Positions 12,610 through 25,480 of a DNA stretch of 64,000 nucleotides are shown piece by piece; positions within the stretch are counted from its first letter, which is position 1, and each line of letters begins with the position of its first letter. Made by a program: the position numbers and the translations under genes. Below the pieces are notes generated by a model that was not told the origin of the DNA, made no database searches, and was given only the letters and a program-made list of their open reading frames with translations. Origin of the DNA: Prochilodus magdalenae (taxonomy: Eukaryota; Chordata; Actinopteri; Characiformes; Prochilodontidae); NCBI GenBank assembly GCA_024036415.1, contig JAMWET010006778.1, positions 656,501-720,500 of the forward strand, read 5' to 3'.

Positions 12610-12990
12610 TGCCTTGTTGCCTAAGTAAGTTCTTCAAGTTGTTCCTCTGAACATAGTGCTGGTTTAATTAGATGTTCATTAGAAGGTGTCTCGTGTTCCC
12701 TCAATTAGTCCCTGTCATGGCAGCAGTGGCGGCACAGTAATCTCCGTGATTAAGCTCCGTTCTTGTTTGTCTGTGTGCGATGTGCCAGGCTTGCTCAGAC
12801 TGGCGTTGTCCTAGAGTCCTGTCACATGGCATAATCGTTCTGCACTGTAGGCCTTCGAGGCCTACCCGAGAACTTAACAGCGTAGAACACTCATTTTAAA
12901 CGTCTCCCCCCCATTCAGCCCCTTTGCCATCTTCAATTATACCTTTCCACCCTACCATTTGGGCAATTTTCTAATCTCGCCACGGCTGGC
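12610..12990. other. Candidate conserved noncoding block with a perfect hairpin
   Basis: Complex, repeat-free and CpG-containing sequence rich in TTAAT/ATTAG homeodomain-like words. It contains a perfect 8-bp hairpin at 12847-12865, with arms GTAGGCCT and AGGCCTAC and loop TCG. No coding frame of note. Confidence 0.4.
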
Positions 12991-14700
12991 ATGACGCTGG
13001 CTCGGCAGCCGCGTCGACTGACAGTTGAAGGCATGGGGATGAGGAGCAGTGGAGTTGTAGAAAGCACAAGCAGGACTGGAGGGTCACAGTTGCACAGTGT
13101 CTTTCACTAAAACTAAGAGGAGTCAAAAGTGCTTTCAAAAGTCTTGGGATACCCACTGGAGGATCACAGATCAAGAGCAAGTGAGTTGTTAAAGGCTTTG
13201 TTATTCATATATAATTACCCATGATTACACCTTTATTAACATAATGAATTACATATATATTAATTTGAAACCCATGTTGTCAAGTTTTAGCTTTCATTTT
13301 CTCTGTTTCTTTCAACTGGCATGGTTTTCTTTCAGCACAGCAATAAGTGGTCTCCAATAGGTGTTTTCCAAAGTGATCAGAAAATCTCTTTTCTTTGGTT
13401 AAAGGCTTAGAATCCACACCTTGGTACCAATTTCTCTGTTTATCTCATTGATTCATGAGTGGAAAATAATCAAACCAAATGTTAGAAGAGTATACACCAT
13501 GTATACACTGTGTACGCTGTATACACCATGATGCACATTGAAGAATTAGCAATCTAGTTAGATATGTCCATCACAGTCCAGGTTTCTTATTTAAATTGAT
13601 AATGCAAATGAACTTTGTGATTGCTTTGGTTCAGCTGTAAGTAATGCAGTTTTGATTCTTTATAGAACCTTCAACCTTCACTAGAAAATTAAAATATACT
13701 TACATGTTCATCAGAGAACACTGCCCATTCTGTACCTTTAGAAGAATGCCTGTGCAGTATTACTTTAACAGGCATGGTTCTGTTTGCCTTGTATTCTGTT
13801 CGCGCCTCGGTCCACCTACCACGCTGAAAGGCTAGCTCTTGGCGGAGATCAGCAGGGGTGGAAAGGGTCAGGGCAGATGGATGTAGAGTGCAATTACCTT
13901 CCCTGAGGGGCACCAGCATTAAGGTCTGTTAGGTTAAAGTGTCCGCCACTCAACGGGTTGAAAAAAAATCGGGACACTAAAAATTGCACAATAGCTAAAA
14001 AACATGTTACAAGGGCCGACCATTACGCTCGGAATGTGACAGCCAACTATTCCAAAGCCAGAGAGTGGACACAAAGGGCTGTCAAGCACAGATCGGCCAG
14101 CAGGAGCATGCTTTCTGGTCCTTGAAAAGCTTCGGCCAGGCTACTTCTGTAAAAGATAATGTCTCGTTTTACTAAGAAACGTCCTGCTTAGCTATTTTTT
14201 ATTCTGAAGCAGATGTGAAATCCTGCACATTCTAGTCATTTGTGTTGTTGAGAAGTGTATATGTTAGTGTATAACCACATTAGCTTTTTTTCGCTGAAGC
14301 GCATCATGAGATCAAAAGCAGATATGGAGGCGGAGAGACATGTGTTACTTGTTCAGTAATGCATCTCTCGGCACAATAACTGATCCGTGAAAACATGTAG
14401 CGCCATGGGAAGAGCAGACTGTAATTTCTTGACCAAGGCTTAAACAAATGGAAACAAATCTACCTTAATTCTCCACACCACAAAAAAAAAGCCTCAGCAT
14501 GGAGCTGTGGAAGCTGCGTAAGTCCCTCTTTCATTTTGACCAACACTGCTGTGCCCCGCCACCACCCCCCGCAACAACCCCCCAAAACAATTAGCATCTC
14601 TCACTGTCAATTTTAAAACCAACGGTGGCAACACTCAGGGGTCGGCAAGTCAATTGAGGGCTGAGAGACGGAGGGAAAAGTTTATTTTCTGAAATTATAT
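12991..14700. other. Intergenic with candidate regulatory block
   Basis: 13200-13690 is AT-rich and includes a small cluster of GTATACAC words near 13490-13530. 13780-14450 is CpG-containing and complex and may be another conserved noncoding element. C-runs at 14553-14584 could form a minus-strand G-quadruplex. No gene recognised. Confidence 0.45.
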
Positions 14701-16090
14701 TCATGCTCTTCTCTGCTCTGAGCCCAGAGTCTGGCTTCCTCTCTTTTTTTCTAAGCTGGAGTGGAAAGCTATGCAGGGATAATTACTGCTCCCACTGCTG
14801 TTATGATGCCCAAGCTATGCCTTTAGTTAATGTTGTGTTAATGTGCATATATGTCAAATTTGGTAAGTCTATGCTGTATTGTAACTTCAACAAATAAAAA
14901 TATTCTTGCTGTGAGTTCATATTCTATAGAAACACATATAGATCCACCAAACTGCTTCAACGTCAACAATTAAAAAGCTAAGTCCGACTTTCAACTGACC
15001 TACACTTTAGACTAAAATACTTCTGCTTGACCCTTTACCTTAATTATGTTTATTTTTTAAAACAAATGATTGAGTACTTAATTTTGTCACTACCAAATCA
15101 ATCATAACACTGCTGTAGGTATACCAAATGTGTCTTTATTGTTAGCAGTTTTGAACAGCTGTACACACAAAACATGATTATATTTTCCATTAAAGCAGAA
15201 AAGAGGACTTCTTAATTGTTGTAAATAACAACGATAGTCATACAAATAATAATCACAACAAAATTATTGTAAATTTTCAAATGACTGGTTGTTTGCTGGT
15301 TATGATTATTGGCTATTTTCTGAAATTAACATACTGGAAAAGACAAATTGTAAAAGTTACCTGTGAAAAAGTTACGGCACATTTATTTAGTATATTTTTG
15401 TGCATTATTATTGACAGTAGAAAATGGCAGGTTTAGGTTTGTGAATAAGTTTATATTTTACCTATGAACAAGACATGCTATATTTGACATGTTATATCAG
15501 AATTGAACCTGTTTATATCAAATGTACATTAAATATCAATGTAATTAATAATATAACATTCATTACCTTGTAATAACATTGTAATATTCACAATTATAAT
15601 GTATTATACAATAACTAAACAAATACTGTCAAATAATTAAACAACCAAAAAACAATAATAAAAACAAATAATAAATATTGCCCTCAAAAGGTTTACTGTT
15701 AATATTATTTCATTTATTGGTTTAATATTGTGCTGCCAAAGGTAAAGCCTAAATGCATGTTAAATGGACACAATATTAATATAATTTTTATGGTATAACT
15801 GCATTTTCTTACCAGTCTTTGTCACTCTTATTAAATGATTAGATGACAGTGAAGAAAAGTAAAACCATATGCTCATTTTCATGTTCAGGCTGATGCGAAT
15901 GCTGGGTTTACATGATGAAAGAAATGTTAGGGTATTACTAAAAGTAATAAATGCATTCTAATGAAGCTTATTCTTTCTGCACATATAGCTATAACAAATA
16001 AATAAAACAGCCTCTCTAAGGGTCAAGTTTTAGCTAATAAGACAAATGCTATTAATTATGATTAATCACTCTAATATATTTCTGCCCTAC
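14701..16090. other. AT-rich intergenic, no gene seen
   Basis: Very AT-rich with many TAATA and ATAAA words. It holds no transposon ends, persuasive frames or long simple repeats. Confidence 0.65.
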
Positions 16091-16099
16091 AGTGGAACC

Positions 16100-16720
16100 G
16101 GCTCATATACACACACCTTTTTAGTTATGGTCTTCTACTCCTTCACTAACACAGCCTTGCATAAACCACTCTGCATTATGTGGCCGTGATGAGGTTTGTG
16201 TAGGTCTCTCTTCTTTTCTTCCAGGTCTTTCTGATTGCAGGTTTCGAGTGCTCTCCACATCCGTGTTACATTAGGGAAATGAGTTATCCACTGGGCTTCA
16301 CGAAGCACTCAATGCTAGTGATTCATTCTTCACATCCAGGACTCAGTGGGAATAGTTCCCCATCCTCCATTGCTGTGACACCCACAGCTCTACAGGGCCG
16401 GATCCTCTTCTTATACGATTAAGTAATGCTGCTCTCTCTGTGAATGCGATGGCCCATTTGTGCTGGCAAATCACTGTGGCTCCGGATCAGCAGCCCTTAA
16501 CTTTCAGAGTCATTAGACATCTAAGCAGGTGGGGAGGGGTTCGGAGTGCAACATCTGCTTTGGGTTTCTCGCTGAGGCTACCTGTTCCAAGCAGGGGTAG
16601 GCTTAGACTGTACAAACACCAAGGGCTCAGCCCTAGATGTGGAGTTACCCTATTAGATCGTACTGTGAGGGGCTTTGCTCTATTAGTACCATTCTACTGA
16701 GCCATCCACTTCACACAACC
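16100..16720. other. Candidate conserved noncoding block
   Basis: Abrupt change from AT-rich flanks to a GC-balanced, complex sequence. The 86-codon plus-strand frame at 16440-16700 has no recognisable motif and probably occurs by chance. Confidence 0.33.
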
Positions 16721-18380
16721 TGCTCATACGTCATGCATTTACAGCCTATTTAATAAAACACTACTATATTTTACTTCCAGACTTGACAAATATTTATATA
16801 GCAATATAAATCTAAGATCTCAACAGATAATGAAATAGAACCACCTTTCATGGTCTCAATCGGGTCTTTGTAGTTGTATATTTTCCACTGTTGTTTTGTA
16901 TAACTGGCATAATTTTTAAGATGTTGAGAGTTACTTTCCTGGGGCTACATCCCAATCATCAGTGCTTAGGCATGGCTCTAATTCCAAGCTATCGGCTTTG
17001 CATGTGATCTGCTACCAGGCCAAGCGTGACGAGAAGTGTCTGGTGAAACTGTCTAAGGGTTTTGTTTTGGTTTTTGTAGTTCTGACACTGACAGAAATGA
17101 GTTGGAATATTGATGTCTGAGAAACTAAAGATGAACTCAAGGCATCATTGTTGCATTAAGATACTGTCATGCTTTAAGAAGTGGGGGTGTTAGACAGTAT
17201 CTTACTTCACCGACTCCCCTGCCGGGAGTGCATCCTCTAAAGTTGTCATTTTCCATGCTCTGTTCTTCTTCTTCTAGTGAAAAACATGCTGTTTGATTTC
17301 AGCTCTACCAGCCTGAGAACTTGGGAAATGTACGATTCGATGCAAAAGTGACAACTTAATAACATGAGCCAAGTCCTTTCCTCAAACAAAAACAGCCCTA
17401 CTCTCGTAACCATCTGTTATTTGTCCTTTACCCAGCACATTAAATTATATTTAGTGTCACTCTACCTGGGTACTAAACAGTAAAATCATCCTCATTGATT
17501 TTCTGTCTTGCAGCTGTGAATTTTTCTGGTCTAAACAATGCAAGAATTTTGACAGGTTAACTTATTTGCATTCCATTTCCAATATTCTCGAAGGTGGCAG
17601 TTACCGGTGTAAGTGACAGAGTCGTTTTTATGAATGATTGAATGATTTGGATCTTTCATTAAAAACATCTGCCTGCTACAAAACGTTATGTAATTGCATC
17701 ATAAAAAATGACTCATCGCATTTAATGCGATTGCTGTAGAACAGCAGAAAACTTGAAGTGCACTTGAAGCTGATGAACAGTTTTCCCAGAAGCGATGCAT
17801 TGCTTATGGCTTTACGGGCTTAAGAAGAAAAAAGTTTGACAAAAATATTGCTTAAGGCAGCACCAAAAAAGAACCACTGTAATAGAACCTTCTTCATTCT
17901 TCATTAAAGGTGACATATGGTGGCCCTTCCACAACTTAACATGGTTTCCTGGGGTCTTAATGAAATATCAGTGACATGCTTTGGTCAAAATACCATAAGG
18001 ATCAAGCACCACGGTACCTTTCTCACCCTGTCTAAACAGTGCTGCTCAGTATGTGTTTCTTTAAATGATAATGAGTCACTGCTCACCCTAAGCCTCCTCT
18101 TCCATGAGCATGCCAATGCAAGCACAGGTTTGTGCTGCTATAGCACGAAACACTTAATACGCTTTTTTAACCCTCACATTGTTCACCTGCTGATCAGGTG
18201 AAGTTTATCTTCAACTAACTAATTCAGCTAACAAACTAATTGTGTTAACATTGTTGTGGACCCTGCAACATGCGACGCCATGAGCTCCCTAGAAAAATAC
18301 TCTCTGTTCTTATATGTTACCGTAGCTGTTAGTGTTAGTAATCCCCAGGCAAAAAATAAATGACCTGTGACTGAAACATA
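16721..18380. other. Intergenic, no gene seen
   Basis: Moderately AT-rich. 16940-17600 is fairly complex. 17905-18240 has the look of an old dispersed repeat (it begins AAAGGTGACATATGGTGGCC), but I found no second full copy in the window. Confidence 0.45.
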
Positions 18381-18381
18381 C

Positions 18382-18663
18382 CTAGTAGGATGTAATACCT
18401 CCATAAGCAGGAATGATAGATGTAATTTGATTTGGCATAGATTGCACTAGTTTCTGCATGTTGGCAACATCAGTGATCAGCCTCTCTTGCATCACAGAAT
18501 TACACGATTGGAATTTTTGTGGATGCCTTCCCTGGCACAATTGTGGGAAGAATTTCCTGTAGACTGGGATTTTAGCCACTACTGGTACAGCCATACGCTG
18601 CCATGCACCTGCAAATTCAGTTACTTCTATAACACTTGGACTTTTGGATACAATCATATGCAA
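18382..18663 (-). mobile_element. C-terminal fragment of another Tc1-type transposase (family G)
   Basis: An open minus-strand frame ends in LVQSMPNQITSIIPAYGGIT-SY-stop. This is laid out like the C-terminus of many Tc1/mariner transposases, where a VxSMPRR-like segment is followed by a xAKGGxTxY tail just before the stop. Residues upstream are not clearly conserved, and no catalytic residues are present. It is a relic, with the identification resting mainly on the last 25 residues. Confidence 0.5.
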
Positions 18664-18689
18664 TCACTCCTTTTTGAAAATAATTAACG

Positions 18690-19069
18690 TCTGACAGCGC
18701 AGTAAATGTCTTGAACAAGACATTCACGGCACTGTCTGACCTCTTCTCAATCTATGAATCCCATCACTCACACCATACAGATAATCATTGTCCCCTGATC
18801 CACATGCAACACCATCGACAGGAACCTGTTATTACCCCCATAAACTCACAGTTAATTTGCCCGGTTAGCTTAATTACATTGTCTGCAATTTTGACACAGA
18901 CCATTGGTATTGAACTATTTTGTACTGAGGTTTGTAAAGCAGTCAGACACACAAGGCCTCTTATTTGCCAACTTTGCTATTCAAATCTTCCGTTCCACCT
19001 TAAACAGCAGAGCCGTTAACAGCAGTTGTCTGATGAGCCAGAATGTAACTGGTGCACTATTTGAGGTGG
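18690..19069. other. Intergenic, no gene seen
   Basis: Complex but unrecognised sequence; frames of 94-102 codons overlap one another in different phases and show no family pattern. Confidence 0.5.
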
Positions 19070-19382
19070 AACGGGAAAACTCGAACAAGAAGCTGATAGA
19101 TAAGAAGTTGACCTCGGCTTTGCGTCCAACTGCCTGCTGCAGCTGGGTATTGTTATCAAATACACTTCATCCATTCAGGTGGAGCTGACAACAGAACAGT
19201 TCCCATGATAAGGTCCCAGCTTCCACATAATGCTAGTTGCTTCAGTGCTTGAAAAAAGATGACCAGGCTCCAAAGTGGCAGCTCTGAAGCCAGATACTCA
19301 GATAGTGGTAGTATTATTCTAATGAACACCCATTTGACTTTGGAAGGGGATTCAAATTTGAATGGCTTGTTTAATTCCATGT
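19070..19382 (-). repeat. Anonymous dispersed repeat R1, copy 2
   Basis: Reverse-complement counterpart of 10014-10305 with the same landmark order. The 74-codon minus-strand frame here starts MELNKPFKFESPS; the frame in copy 1 contains VEFNKPFRFHSP. The similarity may be an echo of a degraded coding or terminal segment of the parent element, or simply of nucleotide identity. Confidence 0.7.
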
Positions 19383-21232
19383 TTTCTGATTTTGGGAGAA
19401 ATGACTGGGTGTGGAATGTCTTATTTCACAGTTTACAGATCGGCATGCCCTCCAGATACCCAAGTGTATGTGCATAAGCACTGAGAAAGACAATTTTTCA
19501 TACTTTCCCTTCAAAAAACAGATTTTGTAAATGAGGTATGCAAGATTGCTTCCACAGAATAAAATGACTTTCTTTTTTAAAGTAAAGCGATTTTGTTAAT
19601 CCAACATAACGTCTTCTTTCTAGCTCAGCTAATTGACATTTGCTGTTGCATAAGTGTTGTTTTAGCTTATGTTGGTCTGGCTCATTGTGCTAGGCTTACC
19701 ATTTAAACTTGCTTTTTAAAAGTGGTGATTGTAGTGTTCAGTTGGTTTAAAACCAAATCAGGATATGGTCTTGCAGTTCTTAATAATGAGGCTGAACAGT
19801 GAACCACAATGTAGAAATGAATATACCCAGGTGGAAAGACAACTCAGAGAAGACCGGCAAGTTACAGCAAATACATACTTAAACTGCAAATTGATGGAGC
19901 CAGAAAAGTTTGCGTCCTGAGCCAGTCCCTCTAGCTGCTGATGTCAGAAACGATTCCTTAAAGATCCCATTTAAATCCATGGAACGTTATAGTTAACGTT
20001 ATAGTTGGTTATACCAGGTGGTTTTTCAGCTTTGGCAGATTTAGCGTTCTTTCAGTGCTGCTACTTTAATTCTATTTTTAAATTGGTCATCTCCATCCTT
20101 ATGAGCCTGACTTCTTTTCTTAGCCAGTTGACTATGACGTTAATGACCTCCATACTGTACAATATGTTTAAACCCAGGGTCAGATGTTTGTGTTAACACA
20201 GTTTGGAAGCTGCTTGTACGTGGCTGCTACGCCTTCCAGACCGTGCTTGCAACACAGTGGAACACAAACAAAAATGCAACACTACCTCCACAGATTCCTC
20301 ACTGTGGTTGCAGGACGAGAGAGGGAGAAAGGGGAGGTATATTTCTAGGCATGAAAGTTATTTTAGGGCTTTCCAGGCTGATCCACTTTAAACTCTTGTG
20401 CAGCTATTTTGTGCAGAAATGCTCTCTGTTTAGGAAGTCCAGCTTTATTTGGAAAGAGTCATTTGATGATACATAAACAGCCAGAGAAAAAAAAAAAGAA
20501 TTCGAGCTGAGCAAATTCTGTTTTACAGTTAACGTGAGCTCTGATTCGTATGTGTCGTGATCGGGGTGCAAAAAGAAGAATATTTTCAGATGGCTTGAGT
20601 TTGGAGGGATGCAGGGTGAATAAAAATGTGGAGGAAAATTGGAACTTCGTCAAGCTGCCAATAATCCGCACAAAAATTAGCCTTACAATACAATAACAAC
20701 AATTATTCGCAAACAGAGAAATAATATTGCGCGACATGAAGCACTGGTGTGATTGCTTACTGTGTAATTTGTGCGACTTAAAATAAAAAACAACTATTGA
20801 ATCAAGTAGAGAAAGCTTCAGCTTGGACTTCCACAGCTGCAGATAAGCAAGAGAGCAGTTATTGATTCAAATTAATTAATCCACTTACGAAGGGGGGGAT
20901 TCGCAGGCTCCAAAGTGACTTAAATAGTGCACCCAAATTAAACTGTAAATTTGTTGCATTTAATGATACTCCTAAGTAATTAAATTGCAGGAGCGTGTGA
21001 AAGCATGTGGCTTTAGTATGCGGAATATACAGTATTAGGGATGGATAACCTAAATAGAATTTGCTATTAATTAATTTTTCTGATGTGTTTAAAGCCTTTA
21101 AAAAATGATTGTAATTACATGTTGTGTGTGATGTAGTGAGGGCAGTTCATCAGTTTCTAGAAATGAAAATATTGTTTGAAAGGTGTAATTCAACTATAAT
21201 TTAAGATGTACTTTGGTATAGATGTCTGTCTA
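19383..21232. other. Intergenic with candidate regulatory block
   Basis: No gene recognised. 20160-20420 and 20500-21030 are complex, with CpGs and homeodomain-like ATTAATTAA words, and may be conserved noncoding sequence. Confidence 0.45.
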
Positions 21233-21278
21233 TGTACGTATGAATGTATGAATGTATGTATGTATGTATGTATGTATG

Positions 21279-21326
<48 letters not shown>

Positions 21327-21345
21327 ATATATAGATAAATAGATA
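21233..21345. repeat. Compound (TATG)n(TATC)n microsatellite with hairpin potential
   Basis: About ten TATG-type units pass directly into about twelve TATC units. They are followed at 21327-21344 by ATATAGATAAATAGATA, which is complementary to the TATC array and could fold back on it. Confidence 0.92.
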
Positions 21346-24300
21346 ACAACTTTTTTTAACTGCAGTTTTGCAGTTAAAGTTTGCACATTGTAAAGTCTTT
21401 TGCTCGCATAGTTTTGAAGTCTGTTTAAAATATATAGTTAAATAAATAAATGAACACCATCAAAATATTACAGGGCTGGATTTTATTGAAATGGCTGCTT
21501 AAGAATCCACATCCTTATTACCTCTTTGTCTTATTAATTTTAATCTCTGTTGACAACCATACCACAACATCCACTGCTAATCTGAGGAGAGTATGTAAAG
21601 ATAATCCTGCTAACACCTGTCTCTCTGAATTTAAACGCTCGCCTCTCAAACCGCAGAACGAAATCCAAGACAAGAGAGTGACAGAGGCGGAAAAAAAGGA
21701 AATGCTTTTTTACCTCCTTTCAAATATCACCACACTGCAGCTCTAATGATAATTTATGTCATCATAGTCGTGTCTGCTAACTCCAACTGAAGTTCGGTGA
21801 GTAAAACAGTTTAAACAGGTGAGTTTAATTCCTTAACATGCAGTCTTATTATTTGGCTAATAATCTTAGGAGATATAATTCAGTAACTACAAAAACCAGC
21901 TAATAACTTGCATAAACTGTAAAATAGAATGTATTTTTTAAGTACTGTAAAATGTTACATGTCACTAAACCACACAGATACTGTATATTAACACTGCTAT
22001 TGTTATTTACAGAAAATTTTGTTATTTAAAGACAAATTATCACCTTTATTTCAATTATTTGCATGTATTTAAATTTTTACTATTATGAAACATCAGAAAA
22101 AGTAAGTAATCTACTGGCTGTTTACAGTGAAAGACTGTATTTCTCATGAATTCTGTAATTTTATTGTTACCGTTATTTAACAGGTTGTGTTTGGCATTCA
22201 TGCTGCTAGGTTGTTTACCATTGTTACAGATGTTACAGTGTTGGTGCTATATTAAGGATTATTCTTATTCTTATTTATTTTAAGGATAATTCCTAATGTC
22301 AAGGTTCAAAGACTTTGCCATTGTCATTATAGTAAGTTTTAAAACCTGCCCCCGAGTGTTTAAGCCACCTGCATATCCGTAATGATCAAAGTAAGATGTA
22401 TCAGTATGTGGATTGTCTGTGTGCTAATGGGTTTTCTATGATTATGTAAAAGAAGCATTATGCTGCCTTAATTGTTGGGTGCACTATAATAGTTTTTGAG
22501 TGGATAACAAGAACAAATAGGATCACATTATGCACAGCAGCAAAAGGCATTGTCCATTTTTGCTTAGAATATTTACAGGAGAAAAAAAAGAAAATCTGAA
22601 CATTTCTGTACGGCTTTTCCCCCCCAGAAAAATATCCTCAATAGTAGAATCTCAGAGACAGAAAAATAAACCAGTGACAACTCTATCCTGACTGGCTTAG
22701 AGACGTTTCTGCCAGAGAGAAGCCCCGGCATGACAAGTTGTAACATTCCATGCCTGCTTGACGACATACCTGACTGCTTTCATCATGACAGCTAGCAGCA
22801 GCTTCTTCAGGCATAGTGGTCAGGCTGGACTCTCCCCAGGGCACGAGTCAGCTTGGACATGAGTGGCAAATCCAAGGGCCATGTCCTTTAAAGAGGGATC
22901 ACTGACAGTTTTAGCAAGATGTTACTCAGCCTTTAGAGGGGAAAACACGTGTGGCCTGTCGCTTCTGGGCATGCTGTAGGCCACAAGCAGGTACAGCGAG
23001 ACCGGACAACACTCCAGAGACCTTCTGTCAGATGTCACAGATATGATGGTTACACATTCACCTGTACAAACCAAAGAGCAATGGAGCGCAAAGTGGGCAA
23101 GTGTCCAACCAATGCTAGTACAGGTGATAGTCTATAGCAATGCGTGAATTTAGAATGTTTTGTCACTCATGGAGTCTCATCTCTACATAACAACATAATG
23201 CACTCTGAAACATAAAGATTCCCAAATATTCCTAAATTTAAAATTGGATTAGTGACTTACTATTGTGTTTTAGAAGTTCTTTAAACTATAGATATTTAAA
23301 GATTTAGAATTAGATTAGGTTTCTTATTGGGAAAATGATATATATATTGAACTAATTTATTCCCAAAACATTTGTGTTAATATGTTAATGGTGAATTATA
23401 AAATGGTGAATGATAAAAATAAGAATTGTAAAAAAATTATATCTAGTACCAAAATGTTTGTGCTCTTATTAGGTGAGGGTGTGGAGTTAAGCTAGCTAAA
23501 AAAAAAGAATCTTGCAGGCAACACTTCGATCTGAACTGCTATTTTCTTGACTAGATATTTTAATGAAAGTTTGATTTTAATTCAGTTCAGATTTTTAAAA
23601 AGGGTGGTCAAATTACTTGGTAGAAATTGTCAGGCTGACCTACCAAAAATATTTTAGTCATGCTAAATTTTGATGATCAAGCTGTACCAAAAGAGTAGCC
23701 ATGTGGTTGTTTTGAAAATTACATAAATACTCATGTTTACAATTTTTCACACTTATGATAAAAATCTACCTGCTTGTTCAAGAAACAAACCAGTTAACAT
23801 GCTGCATTTCAGTGTGACAAGATTGGCAGCACAGCAGGCCTCCTTCAGTCATTGCTGGTCTCCATCATGAAACTTAACCTGTGTCTTTCTCCCAGCTTGA
23901 TATCTTTCCCGAACGCAGCAACATCTCACTTTCCTCCTCCAGAGCTCTTTTCCTTTTTTAACCTCAAAAACAGTAACCCATACGTGAACCTACACTTATA
24001 GCTCATAACGTGTCTTACCGTTTTAGTAGATAGTAGTTACTAAAAAGTCTGTCTTTGGTAAGAAATTCTATTTCACATTTCAGATGTAATTACATATGTA
24101 ATTACCTAGTAAGTCCCCTAATAAGATTTGGGTCTGGATTTTTCCAGTTCAGTGCTAACAGGAATGTAAAGAAACTTTTCTGCAAGACCGCACACACTAA
24201 AATAACTTCAACAAATTCAAGTAATAAAAGCTCCTTCTTTAGAAAGGTATAAAGTAAATGTAGAACCCACACTTTCTAGAGAATTTCTCTGCTTATTCCG

Positions 24301-24430
24301 GTGAGCTATGAGTGAGACATAATTAATGCCGAAGTGCACCTTACCTGTAGTATCTCTGCTGATAACTGTGACTTCTAAGTGCTAATATTATTAAGTGAAT
24401 AAAAAAGCCCTGCAGTTTATGGGTTCCTCT
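21346..24430. other. Intergenic, no gene seen
   Basis: Long AT-rich stretch. 22680-23120 is less AT-rich but has no recognised content. A 20-bp perfect palindrome lies at 24086-24105. Coding frames are short and motif-free. Confidence 0.6.
24086..24105. repeat. Perfect 20-bp palindrome
   Basis: GTAATTACATATGTAATTAC is its own reverse complement. It holds two GTAATTAC words, typical homeodomain-like binding sequences; similar words recur at 26740, 27965 and 28590-28620. Confidence 0.9.
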
Positions 24431-25480
24431 CGGTTCACTTCTAGGCCCTTTTCTTCCTTCTCTTTTGAGTCCATCCTAGCTTCACATAATGTGAAAAACA
24501 ATCCCGAGTGGCTTAGCGAGAGGAAGAAGCTTCAAGAACTCCAGTTTAGATGTTCTTAAACATCTGCTGGAGAAATGGCGTGAGCTTTGCAGGGGTTGTA
24601 AAGGGAATCGTAGTGCGCCCTGAGGCAAACAAATGTAACAACACATGGAACATTTCGCCCCCTGCACTCTGCACCCTTAGAAAGAGTGGTGGTGCGCTTC
24701 AGGGCAAGGATGGATCTGCACAAGATAAAGTGTAAGTGTAGGGCAATGCTGAAGAGTTCTTCTCTTCTTGTTTGTCTATACCTCCATTTCTCCTTGAGAT
24801 CCTCCTGACCCAGAAGAGATCCCCCTGGCAGAGTTTTTACTTCCAGACACGGGATCCCAGGTAAGGTTGCACTTACCTCACATGGATTCGTTATGAGCAA
24901 CTGTGAAATTTCCCTCTTTATGAAGCTCCTCAGTATGCGATAATGAATCGGTAAGATGTGGCTCGCAGAGTAGCGAGCGCCATATAGACAGAAAACGCAT
25001 CCCATTTCAAGTCTCTTGACAGTACGCGTTTCACCTAGTCGGAATCGGCTCCCCAGACTGATGCGCGTTCACGTAATCTAAGCATGGCAGGTAATGAGGC
25101 AGTATTTGTTTTTAACGAGGATGGGGCTGCATAAATAGAGGCAAGGACGGCAGCCTTTTGAGTCACAAAACAACAGGGGATAAAGCTGTAGCTCGGCGCA
25201 GACTACAGAGCCCAGTGGGATTCACACACTGACACGATCACACTTACACACGCGCACACACACACTCAAGAGTGGGAGCGCTTACAACTGTGCAGAAAGA
25301 AACACAGTGCAAACTCGCCCGCGGGTGCTTGCTAAAGATGTAGTTTAATTCTCCCGCTGCCAAATAAGACCCCATCGGATCGTTTCAAAACACACACATC
25401 TACTAACAGCGCGGCATTTCAACTCTTGCTCCAAGAGAAAAATCAGATATGCTGCTGTTCAGAAGTGGAGAATCACTGTT
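24430..25480 (+). promoter_or_regulatory. Candidate promoter/CpG-bearing regulatory region
   Basis: The block is richer in GC and CpG than its flanks, especially 25000-25400. At 25130-25138 there is a TATA-like CATAAATAG; 20-30 bases further lies an exact AP-1 word TGAGTCA (25159-25165), where a transcript could begin. Nothing downstream looks like a protein start. A 149-codon minus-strand frame (24556-25005) crosses the left part but carries no recognisable domain. Alternative: a conserved distal enhancer. Confidence 0.3.

Noticed and set aside
13490..13535. Repeated GTATACAC words
   Set aside because: Too short and irregular to support a functional repeat.
21233..21345. CRISPR-like regular repetition
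   Set aside because: Continuous tetranucleotide microsatellite with no spacers; no CRISPR array occurs anywhere in the window.
24556..25005. 149-codon minus-strand reading frame
   Set aside because: Longest frame apart from the transposase, but no domain, motif or compositional bias of a protein is visible, and it lies in GC-balanced DNA where long chance frames are expected.
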